A stretch of DNA of 64,000 nucleotides from Gammaproteobacteria bacterium (GTDB lineage Bacteria; Pseudomonadota; Gammaproteobacteria; Steroidobacterales; Rariloculaceae). The position numbers and the translations under genes are program-made. The stretch covers positions 1 to 64,000 of the forward strand of contig JAJDWR010000012.1 in NCBI GenBank assembly GCA_022825505.1, given 5' to 3'. Shown piece by piece: positions 42,430 to 50,200 of the stretch. How positions within the stretch are numbered: the stretch's first letter is position 1; every line of letters begins with the position of its first letter. The notes beneath the pieces were generated by a model, which had not been told where the DNA came from, did no database searches, and was given only the letters and a program-made list of their open reading frames with translations.

Positions 42430-43871
42430 GACAGTTCCCGAAGCACTTCCAGTGCCGCCCGCTCGCCGGATTCCATGGCCCCTTCCATTCCGGAATACGC
42501 GTAGGCGGTGTGCTCTCCGGCGAAATGGATCGGGCCTGCCGGTTGGTGCAATGCGGCGAAGTGGCGGCCGATCTGCCCCGGCGCCCACACCGCCCAGCTT
42601 CCCCGACTGAAGGGATCCAGGTGCCAGCGTACGAGCTGCTGCAAGCGCACGTTGCCCCGGGCGCCCGGGTAGGCCCGGAACAGGTCCTCCAGCACTTGCC
42701 TGCCCGCCTCTTCGTCCGCCAGCTCGTCATAGCGGTCACAACTGTCGCCATTGATCCAGACGGTGATGTTGTAAGTATCGGCCTCGGGGTGGCGGCGCAC
42801 GAACAGCCGGCCAAACGGCGCATTGGACCAGATCGAGCCCGGGATGCCCGAGGCATCCCAGGCGGTTCGTCCCGCGACCAGGTGGGCCTGGGTCAACTTG
42901 AGGTAGCGGATCGAATCGATCGCTTCCCGCTGCGCGGAAGGAAGCGCCGGAGTGAATTCGAGCAGCCGGAGCGCGGGAACCGGGAGCGTGACGATCGCGG
43001 CATCGGCTTCGATCCGAAGGCCGCTCCGGCAATGGGCCATGACGCTGTCGCCATTGCGCTCCAGTTCCGTCACCGTCTCACCCGTGATCACCGGCCGGGA
43101 CAGGTCCGCGGCCATGCGCTCCGGCAGGCGCATGTTCCCGTCCGCTGCTTCATGCGTGGATTGGCCCATGGCGATGGCCCGCGCGAAGCCGGCCACCACC
43201 CGGTACAGGCTGAGCAAGGACGTTTCCCCGAGCGTGTTTCCGTAACCGTTGTTGACCGCAAGCAGCGAAACGCCCGCTTCGTTGAGGCCCTGCGCCAGAA
43301 AGTGGTCCCGGGCGGAGACATCCAGGTGCGCGAGCGCACCGTTGCACCAGTCGGACGCGTTGCGAATCGGGTGATCCCGCAACAGGAAGGCGCCCAGCCG
43401 GTCGGGCGTGACAGCCTTGAGCGCCTCGGGCAGGGGATTGCGAACCGAGTCACGCCAAGTCCGGCCGGATTCGGCGCGGCCGTCGATCAGGTAGGCGGTG
43501 GGCAGCGTTTCCACCGCGTCCGCGGGGCGCATGGCGACCCCCGTCTGCCCGGCGACGGTGAGCAATCGCCCGTAGTTGGGGCCGATCAGGTTGCCGCCGG
43601 CCTCCGGGCGCCCTTCGATGCCGTCCAGCGTAAGTACCCGGCCGCCCACGCGCTCGCGAGCCTCGACAACGACCGCATCCAGGCCCGCCTGCTCAAGAAG
43701 CCGCGCCGCGTAAAGTCCGGATAGGCCCGCCCCGACGATAACAACCGTCGTTCCCTGTGCAAGCACCGGCGCATGCGCCCAGTAGCCCAGGGCGGCCAGA
43801 CCGGACGCGGCCAGAAAGCACCGGCGGGTCACCGTTTCGCGCTCGCTTGCCGGAACCAGTTCCACTTTCAT
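42426..43871 (-). CDS. Tat-exported flavin amine oxidase
   Basis: 481-residue flavin-containing amine/L-amino-acid oxidase-type protein. A twin-arginine signal (TRRCFLAASGLAAL, residues 15-28) directs the folded flavoprotein to the periplasm. The Rossmann motif VVIVGAGLSGLYAARLLEQ, the GG-motif RVGGRVLTL and the C-terminal FAD contact IHFAGEHTAYAYSGMEGA are present. It is first in an operon with a cytochrome c lipoprotein, an FAD oxidase and a hydrolase. The start at 43871 gives a normal Tat n-region; longer frames do not. Confidence 0.87.
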   Translation of the reverse strand: MKVELVPASERETVTRRCFLAASGLAALGYWAHAPVLAQGTTVVIVGAGLSGLYAARLLEQAGLDAVVVEARERVGGRVLTLDGIEGRPEAGGNLIGPNYGRLLTVAGQTGVAMRPADAVETLPTAYLIDGRAESGRTWRDSVRNPLPEALKAVTPDRLGAFLLRDHPIRNASDWCNGALAHLDVSARDHFLAQGLNEAGVSLLAVNNGYGNTLGETSLLSLYRVVAGFARAIAMGQSTHEAADGNMRLPERMAADLSRPVITGETVTELERNGDSVMAHCRSGLRIEADAAIVTLPVPALRLLEFTPALPSAQREAIDSIRYLKLTQAHLVAGRTAWDASGIPGSIWSNAPFGRLFVRRHPEADTYNITVWINGDSCDRYDELADEEAGRQVLEDLFRAYPGARGNVRLQQLVRWHLDPFSRGSWAVWAPGQIGRHFAALHQPAGPIHFAGEHTAYAYSGMEGAMESGERAALEVLRELS

Positions 43872-43986
43872 GTCATAAGAATAGTTCAATGGACCATTTC
43901 CTGTTTGTCCCATCCACGTGCACCGTTTCGGCCGGCGATCGGGTCGACCGCACGAGCGCTCCATCGGATCATATAAATTATAATTG

Positions 43987-44000
43987 CATATTGATATAAG
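43987..44000 (+). promoter_or_regulatory. CATATTGATATAAG element upstream of the TonB receptor
   Basis: Lies in a very AT-rich 30-bp patch between the divergent amine-oxidase and receptor genes. TTGATATAA matches the element before the HMG-CoA-lyase gene and is close to CATAATGATA at other promoters. Confidence 0.45.
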
Positions 44001-44097
44001 TTTATGGGTTTGATACGCTCGAATCACGCCGTTACGGCAAGTGAACAGCCCCGCGCGCACGGGCTTCCCGACCGCGACCCGACGTTGGAGAACAGTG

Positions 44098-46653
44098 ATG
44101 CACAACACCGCCAGCCCTCCTGCTTCCCTCCGAATCAGCCGCCGGACCGGCGCAGCGGCCCTGGCTGCGCTGGCGCTCGGCATCGGTCCGGTCCCGTTCG
44201 TGTTCGCCCAGGAAGCGCCGGGCCTGGAAGAGATTGTGGTAACGGCCAGAAAGATCGAGGAGAACCTGCGCGACATACCCCTGACGGTCAGCGCGTTCAC
44301 CGAACAGGCGCTGGAGGAGCAGGGCATCGCCTCGCTGCAGGACATTGCCGATGCCACGCCGGGATTCGATTTCGCGCAGGCGTTCGGGCGCAACGACTTC
44401 AGGCCGGTCATCCGGGGGCAGTCCAACATCCTCGGGCGGGCTAACGCCGGACTGTTCGTCGATGGCATCATCATCGAAGAAGGCAATGCGTCGATTCCGC
44501 TGTCCGCGCTGCAGCGGGTGGAGGTCGTCAAGGGTCCGCAGAGCGCGCTCTACGGGCGCTCGACCCTGGCGGGCGCGGTCAATTATGTGCTCAAGACGCC
44601 GGGCAACGAGGCCGATGCGGAAGCCACGCTCGAGTACGGCGACAGGGATCATTTCCGCGCCGAAATCCACGCCAGCACACCGTTCTCCGACACCGCCGGC
44701 GGGGCCATCACCGTGGCGCATTACGAGCGCGGCGGAGAATACGACAACCGCTTCGCCGGCAACGCGCTGGGTACGCCCCCCGAGATGAACCAGGTGGGCG
44801 GGGAGAGAACCACCAGCGTCACCGGCGTGTTGACATTCGCGCCCAGCGACCGGGTGGACATCAAGCTCCATGCCATGTACGAGGACACGTTCGACGACCA
44901 GTACGCCATCGCCATGAATCCCGCGAGCCTCAACAACTGTTATCAGGTCACGCGCGGAGGGCCGCTGACACAGCCCGCGCCGCCCGAGGGCACACCGGAA
45001 GCGAGCGCCGCGACCGTCACCTCCGCCGGATACAACGGCAGCGGCTACTACTGCGGGGGGGTCGACGTACCCACCGTGCTTGAGCACAGCGGCGGCGACG
45101 GGCGCACCAGCCTCGAAACCGGGTTTTTCGACTTCTCCGGTACGAACCGGGAAAGCCTTCGGCTCGGGCTGCGCATCGATGCCGATGTCAGCGACAATAT
45201 GACGTTCACTTCACTCACCGGATACAACGACGTCGCAACCACAACGGCCCAGGACCAGACCTTCGGCGGCGGCGACACGCGCCGGCCGGTCGTCGGTGTG
45301 GGGATTCCCTTCGCGGTGCAGGGCTTCGGTCCCACGCCGCCCAGGATCCACTCCCGGGTGGGGTTCCTGACATCCAACGACGACGCCTTCGACGACTTTT
45401 CCCAGGAACTGCGGTTGCGGTACGAAGGCGAGACGGGCCTGAACTATACGCTCGGCGTCTACTACTACGCTTCCGACGATTCCGGACAATTGATCACGTC
45501 CTTCGACACCACTACCTCCACGTATATCGACGGAACGCGCGTGTTTGCTCCCTTCAACCCGACCTTCGCGCCGGCGACCATTTCCACCAGCGCGTCGTAC
45601 GAAGGCGCGCCGTTTCGCCACAACGGCGGGGAATCCGTCGAAAGCACCTCCCTCTTCGGGTCCGTGGAGTTTCCGGTGTCCGACACGGTCACTCTGGGCG
45701 TTGAAGCGCGGTACAACAAGGACAATTTCGATGTGACGCCCGGAGGCGCCTCCTCCGCCGTATCGGGCAGTTTCGACGCGTTCCTTCCGAAGCTGACCGC
45801 GCGCATTCGGCCCAGCGACAACCTGCTCATCTATGCCAACCTGGCCAGGGGCAACAAGCCGGGGACCGTAAACAGCGACGAGGGACTGCCCGCGGAGGAC
45901 CTGCTGGTGGACGAGGAGAGCGCGACCAGCTTCGAGATTGGCGTGAAGTCCCTCAGCATGGGGAATCGCGTCGAAACCAATGTCGCGCTCTACCGGATCG
46001 ACTGGCAGGACATGCAGCTCACCAGCACCCGGGCGGCGGTGGTGAACGGCCAGCCGCGCACATTCTCCATCCTGGAGAACGTGGGCGAATCCGGCATCTC
46101 GGGTATGGAACTCGACTTGTCCGTGCGCGTCACCGACGCCTGGAATCTCCGCCTGGGCTATGCCTGGACCGACAGCGAGATCGAGCGGTTCGTTCAGTCG
46201 GTGGATGCAGGCGCTTCTGCGGGTTCGGCGTTCCGCGAGGCGGCGCTCATCGCCGGCTATTCGCCCGGCGGCGACGTGATCATCTCCGGCACGCAGTTGC
46301 CGCAGAGCTCCGAGCACCAGGCCATCCTGAGCAACGTGTTCGACGGCAGCATGAGCAACGGCTGGTCCTGGTTCCTGCGCGCGGACCTCTCGTACAATTC
46401 CGAGCGCTACGCCCAGGTGTACAACCTTGCGCATACAGGCGACCGGCAGATCGTCAATCTGCGCTGCGGTTTCCGCAGCGACAACATCGACATCGAGATC
46501 TGGGTGGACAACGCCACCGACGACGACACCAGTCCCGCGCTGATCCGCTACGTGCAGGCCAACGACCTGACGTTCAACCCGTTCAATCGCGCGATCGGGG
46601 TGACGTTGCCGGAACAGCGCCGCGGCGGCGTCACGGCCCGCTTTCGGTTCTGA
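44098..46653 (+). CDS. TonB-dependent outer-membrane receptor
   Basis: 851 residues. The signal peptide ends near VPFVFAQ, followed by a TonB box-like segment LEEIVVTARKIEE, a plug domain (FRPVIRGQSNILGR, VEVVKGPQSALYGRSTLAGAVNYV) and a 22-strand-type barrel ending in the aromatic ARFRF. This subtype, rich in DIPLTVSAFT-like N-termini, is expanded in bacteria using complex organic substrates. GGAG precedes the ATG at 44098. It faces the redox operon and may import that operon's substrate. Confidence 0.92.
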   Translation: MHNTASPPASLRISRRTGAAALAALALGIGPVPFVFAQEAPGLEEIVVTARKIEENLRDIPLTVSAFTEQALEEQGIASLQDIADATPGFDFAQAFGRNDFRPVIRGQSNILGRANAGLFVDGIIIEEGNASIPLSALQRVEVVKGPQSALYGRSTLAGAVNYVLKTPGNEADAEATLEYGDRDHFRAEIHASTPFSDTAGGAITVAHYERGGEYDNRFAGNALGTPPEMNQVGGERTTSVTGVLTFAPSDRVDIKLHAMYEDTFDDQYAIAMNPASLNNCYQVTRGGPLTQPAPPEGTPEASAATVTSAGYNGSGYYCGGVDVPTVLEHSGGDGRTSLETGFFDFSGTNRESLRLGLRIDADVSDNMTFTSLTGYNDVATTTAQDQTFGGGDTRRPVVGVGIPFAVQGFGPTPPRIHSRVGFLTSNDDAFDDFSQELRLRYEGETGLNYTLGVYYYASDDSGQLITSFDTTTSTYIDGTRVFAPFNPTFAPATISTSASYEGAPFRHNGGESVESTSLFGSVEFPVSDTVTLGVEARYNKDNFDVTPGGASSAVSGSFDAFLPKLTARIRPSDNLLIYANLARGNKPGTVNSDEGLPAEDLLVDEESATSFEIGVKSLSMGNRVETNVALYRIDWQDMQLTSTRAAVVNGQPRTFSILENVGESGISGMELDLSVRVTDAWNLRLGYAWTDSEIERFVQSVDAGASAGSAFREAALIAGYSPGGDVIISGTQLPQSSEHQAILSNVFDGSMSNGWSWFLRADLSYNSERYAQVYNLAHTGDRQIVNLRCGFRSDNIDIEIWVDNATDDDTSPALIRYVQANDLTFNPFNRAIGVTLPEQRRGGVTARFRF

Positions 46654-46719
46654 TCGCAACTCAGGCAGGACACGACGCTTGACAATTGAAGTACCGCCAC
46701 CGGCGGTGGCCGACTCGGT

Positions 46720-46972
46720 ATGACTCAGTCGATGTCGTTGGATTCGGCCGGGGTCTTCACCGTCCGCGATGTGCTCGGCGCCATGATCAAGGCCTACGAG
46801 ATTCAGGGCGTCCTGAGCCTTCAGAACAGTTTCAACCGCGTCGGGCTGGACCACGTGCTGCTGGTGCGAATCGCCTCCACGGCCATTGCCACGCACATGC
46901 TTGGCGGCCCCGCGAGCAAATCATCGACGCTGTGTCCAATGCCTCGCTCGACAGGGGCGCGCTCGGCTTAGG
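46720..46972 (+). pseudogene. prpD: prpD (MmgE/PrpD family) fragment
   Basis: Encodes the conserved PrpD segment [39 protein letters not shown] and THMLGG, then shifts frame near 46905-46910 and continues as [16 protein letters not shown]. Only about 75 of some 480 residues remain, so it is a dead fragment of 2-methylcitrate dehydratase. It lies just after the TonB receptor gene. About 175 bp of unassigned DNA follow. Confidence 0.7.
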
Positions 46973-47069
46973 CGCACGCTCACTCGTTGATTGGGTTTTC
47001 TTCGGCCGGGGCGCTGTGTCGCTGATGACACTGCTGTTTCGAGACCGTATCCATTGCGAATCGATATGT

Positions 47070-47084
47070 CATATACGCATATAC
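47070..47084. promoter_or_regulatory. CATATAC direct repeats before the dioxygenase-like gene
   Basis: CATATAC occurs at 47070-47076 and 47078-47084 (8-bp period) within the AT-rich stretch 47060-47096, which also holds ATCGATATGTCA. It lies 65 bp before the chosen start and probably contains the promoter and an operator. Confidence 0.4.
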
Positions 47085-47148
47085 ATATGCTATTATGACA
47101 ATCAGTACAAATCTTCCGGTTACACGACAGTCATTGGAGTCAGCGCCC

Positions 47149-47721
47149 ATGCACCCGAGCCTGAAGGCATTTCGATCCGTCTGCGAAACTGTTCTGACCG
47201 AGACGTCCGCGCCCAGTCGCATCGTTCGCCGGCTCGCGCCTCACATGCACTCGCTCGCCAAGGCCGCGGAGCGCATTCTGGAACCAGCGCACCGGCGCGG
47301 CGACCCGGACGGTTATGCGCGCAACCTGATTTTCTCCGGCGACAACGGGACCCTCTCGCTTTTCACGTTGGTCTGGGCGCCGGGCCAGTGGACGCCGATT
47401 CACGATCACGGCACCTGGGGCATCGTCGGCGTCGTAGAGGGCGTGCTGGAGGAACAGTCGTTCCTGCGCGTGGACGCTCAAGCCGACCTGGACCGCCATG
47501 ACGGGATCGAGCTGAGCCCGGGCGGCCTCGTCCTGCTTCCGCCGGGCGGCGTATCGACCTTCGTGCCGGATCCCGACCACATCCACGAAACGGGCGTGGC
47601 GCGCGAAAGGGAACCCACGCTGAGCCTGCACCTGTACGGACGGGTCCTGAACGACTTTCACGTGTACGACCGCATCGCCGGCACACGCGAACGGATGAGG
47701 GTCGCATACCGGGATACCTGA
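47149..47721 (+). CDS. Cysteine dioxygenase / thiol dioxygenase-family protein
   Basis: 190-residue cupin of the cysteine or 3-mercaptopropionate dioxygenase family. The iron ligands are in WTPIHDHGTWGIVGVVEG (two His) and in HETG, followed by SLHLYGRVLNDF. It would oxidise a thiol to a sulfinate with O2. The ATG at 47149 has GGAG 9 nt upstream; an ATG at 47095 lies within the AT-rich promoter. It is followed by a VOC-VOC-MFS-fadE run on the same strand. Confidence 0.83.
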   Translation: MHPSLKAFRSVCETVLTETSAPSRIVRRLAPHMHSLAKAAERILEPAHRRGDPDGYARNLIFSGDNGTLSLFTLVWAPGQWTPIHDHGTWGIVGVVEGVLEEQSFLRVDAQADLDRHDGIELSPGGLVLLPPGGVSTFVPDPDHIHETGVAREREPTLSLHLYGRVLNDFHVYDRIAGTRERMRVAYRDT

Positions 47722-47762
47722 ACGTGCGCCGGACCCTCCAAGAGTCCGCGCCGGCATGATAA

Positions 47763-47778
47763 GATATATCGATATATC
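47763..47778. promoter_or_regulatory. 16-bp perfect palindrome GATATATCGATATATC
   Basis: Located 50 bp before the VOC gene start at 47829. It contains two ATATATC/GATATAT half-sites and is immediately followed by AATGTAACAAAC. It is the longest perfect member of the TGATAT/ATATCA-like elements in this window and a good operator candidate. Confidence 0.6.
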
Positions 47779-47828
47779 AATGTAACAAACAAGGGGTTCA
47801 TATTGGCGTCGCAATTGGACTCGAGGCG

Positions 47829-48332
47829 ATGACCCGCCCCGCGCCCGTTCGCACCATTCTCAAGCGCACGACGCTCATCGTCCGGGACATGGCGGTCAGC
47901 CGCCGGTGGTACGAGCATGTGCTCGGCATGAAGGTCTGGCTCGATACCGAGTACGTGTTGTCGGGGGAGGGGATTGCCGCCGGGTCCTCGGGCGACCGCA
48001 CGCACCTGGTCATCATGCGCGCCGAACACGAGAAGATCGGGATGATCGGACTGTTGCAATGGCTCGATCCGCCGTGGCCGGCCCCTGAAGTGCCCACCAC
48101 CGTGGAATACGGCGCGCCCGTGTTCGTCGTGGAAACGGATGACGCGGCGGAACTGGAGCGTAGGGCCGCGCAACTGGGCTCGCGGATTCACACCCTCCAG
48201 CGCCGATTCACCGTCACCGGCGCCGGCGGCGCGATCCGTCACCTGCTCGGCACTGCGTTTTTCGACCCTGACGGGCATTTCTTCGAGTGCAACCAGGTGC
48301 TGCACATCGAACCTCCGGATCCCGGACCGTGA
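47829..48332 (+). CDS. VOC-family protein
   Basis: 167-residue cytoplasmic glyoxalase-fold protein: KRTTLIVRDMAVSRRWYEHV at the N-terminus and FFDPDGHFFECNQV at the C-terminus, the latter with the usual metal-binding Glu. It is related to the exported VOC at 38816. The stop overlaps the next VOC gene by 4 bp, so the two may form a heterodimer or a two-step unit. The substrate is unknown. Confidence 0.82.
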   Translation: MTRPAPVRTILKRTTLIVRDMAVSRRWYEHVLGMKVWLDTEYVLSGEGIAAGSSGDRTHLVIMRAEHEKIGMIGLLQWLDPPWPAPEVPTTVEYGAPVFVVETDDAAELERRAAQLGSRIHTLQRRFTVTGAGGAIRHLLGTAFFDPDGHFFECNQVLHIEPPDPGP

Positions 48333-48769
48333 GCGTCCGGTTCCAGCGCGCGAACTTTCTCGTCTCCGACATGCGGGCGGCGCTTCGGTTCTACGTCGAT
48401 GTGCTGGGCCTGGAGCTGGCCTTCCTAAAGCCGAATCGGGACAAGAGTTATTCGCATACGGTGTTCGGCATCGATCCGTCCAGCACCGTGGGCTTCGCGG
48501 CGCTGAGCACGCCGACACAGCCCCGAGTCATGGCACTGACGGAGGTGCCAGGCCTCGGTGAGCAGGCGACGCCTCGCCGGTCCACGATCGTGCTCGACGT
48601 GGAGGACTTCGATGGGGCGGTCGAGCGCGCGCGCCGGGGCGGCTACCGGGTGTTTCCGGAGGAACGGCTGGTCACGCACGACGGGCGCGTGGGCCGGGAG
48701 ATCGGCATCCTCGATGCCGACGGCAATCTCACCGTGATCTACAGGATACTCGCCGCAGCGCCCGGCTGA
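48329..48769 (+). CDS. VOC-family protein
   Basis: 146-residue glyoxalase-fold protein, FQRANFLVSDMRAALRFYVD to IGILDADGNLTVIYRI. It starts at GTG 48329, overlapping the previous stop (GTGA). In the second half the Asp-Gly-Asn strand is intact but the usual Glu metal ligand is not obvious. It is followed 39 bp later by the MFS gene. Confidence 0.82.
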   Translation: MSVRFQRANFLVSDMRAALRFYVDVLGLELAFLKPNRDKSYSHTVFGIDPSSTVGFAALSTPTQPRVMALTEVPGLGEQATPRRSTIVLDVEDFDGAVERARRGGYRVFPEERLVTHDGRVGREIGILDADGNLTVIYRILAAAPG

Positions 48770-48808
48770 GGTCCGGCGCGGCACGTTCCCGATCTTGTCT
48801 GTCCGGCG

Positions 48809-50131
48809 ATGAAGGCCTCGAACCCGGCGCCCCGCTACCCGTCGCCCGGAGCCGCCTGGCTGCTGGTGTCCCTGTTGACGGTCGCCTACATGGTGTCGTT
48901 CGTCGACCGCTACATCCTCAGCCTGCTGGTCGAGCCCGTCAAGACCGACCTGGGATTGACGGACTTTCAGATCGGACTGCTGCTCGGTCCCGCGTTCGGG
49001 ATCTTCTACGCCACGATGGGGCTGCCGCTCGGCTATCTTGCGGACCGCTCGCGCCGGACATGGATCGTGTCCGCGGGCATCGCCATCTGGACGGTCGCCA
49101 CGGCCCTGTCCGGACTCACGCGCTCCTTCGCGCAGATGTTCATCGCGCGCGTTTCGGTGGGCGTCGGCGAGGCCACGCTCAGTCCCTGCGCCATGTCGCT
49201 GATCGCCGATTCGTTTCCCGCGGACCGGCGAGGAAAGCCGATCGCCCTGTACTCGAGCGCCATATCGGTCGGGGCCGCGCTCGCCGCGCTGCTCGGCGCG
49301 GCCGTGCTGACCTGGGCCGGCACCGCGGATTCGCTCGAGCTGCCTTTCGTCGGCTCGCTTGCGCCCTGGAGGACCGCATTTCTCATCGCGGCGGTACCCG
49401 GATTCGTGCTGGCTCCCGTTTTCTTCCTGCTCGGCGAACCCGCGCGCATCGGCGCCTCCGCCGAGCGCGCGCCGCGCCACCTCGGCCATATGCTGAGACA
49501 CGTAGGGCGGCACGTACCGACCTACGCCTGCTTCGTTGCGGTCTTCTGCTACATGACGATTACTGCCTACAGCCATGGCTGGCTGGCCGTCATGTTTCAG
49601 CGCACCTACGGCTGGCCGGTGGAGACCTATGCGCTCGCCAACGGCCTCACGCTGATCGTGGTGGGCCCGGCGTCGGTGATGTTCGCGGGCTGGCTTTCCG
49701 ACCGGCTGACCCGGCGCGGCCAGCCCGACGCTCCGATGCGCATCGCGCTGCTCGGCCTCTTTCTCTCCATGCCCCCCGGTGTCATCGGCCCCTTGCTCGA
49801 CGACGCCATCGCGGCGTTTGTCGTGCTTTCCGCCTTCACCGTCGGCGCCGCCTTCATATCGTCCGTGGGCGTGACGGCGCTGCTGCAGATCGTGCCCCCG
49901 CGGATTCGCGCCCAGACGATCGCGTTGTATTACATGACCATCAGCCTGACGGGGCTTTTTCTCGGTCCCAGCCTCGTCGGGCTGCTGAATGACACCGTGT
50001 TCGGCGCGGACGGGGTGCGCTACAGCGTCGCGCTGATTCCGCTGATCTTCGGGCTGCCTGTCATGCTCTTGGCGCCGCTGACCCTGCGGCGGTACCGGAG
50101 CGCGCTCGGCACGTTCGCCCGCGAGAACTGA
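48809..50131 (+). CDS. MFS transporter (spinster-like)
   Basis: 440-residue carrier of the spinster-type MFS group common beside catabolic genes. SFVDRYILSLLVEPVKTDLGLTD opens helix 1, and GYLADRSRRTWIV is the loop 2-3 signature. Twelve hydrophobic segments can be counted. The neighbouring VOC and acyl-CoA dehydrogenase genes suggest import of a lipophilic acid or steroid-like compound, but this is a guess. Confidence 0.87.
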   Translation: MKASNPAPRYPSPGAAWLLVSLLTVAYMVSFVDRYILSLLVEPVKTDLGLTDFQIGLLLGPAFGIFYATMGLPLGYLADRSRRTWIVSAGIAIWTVATALSGLTRSFAQMFIARVSVGVGEATLSPCAMSLIADSFPADRRGKPIALYSSAISVGAALAALLGAAVLTWAGTADSLELPFVGSLAPWRTAFLIAAVPGFVLAPVFFLLGEPARIGASAERAPRHLGHMLRHVGRHVPTYACFVAVFCYMTITAYSHGWLAVMFQRTYGWPVETYALANGLTLIVVGPASVMFAGWLSDRLTRRGQPDAPMRIALLGLFLSMPPGVIGPLLDDAIAAFVVLSAFTVGAAFISSVGVTALLQIVPPRIRAQTIALYYMTISLTGLFLGPSLVGLLNDTVFGADGVRYSVALIPLIFGLPVMLLAPLTLRRYRSALGTFAREN

Positions 50132-50200
50132 TCGCGGGACGCACCCTTCACCGCCCGGAAAGGCATCGAAACCCCAACGACTCCGAGGCTCCATATCGGT

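Noticed and set aside
43872..44531. 220-codon N-terminal extension of the Tat amine oxidase
   Set aside because: It would overlap the divergent TonB receptor gene and bury the twin-arginine signal inside the protein.
45211..46896. 561-codon open frame on the minus strand opposite the TonB receptor
   Set aside because: It is antisense to an unmistakable receptor gene, has no family features and is explained by GC-rich codon bias.
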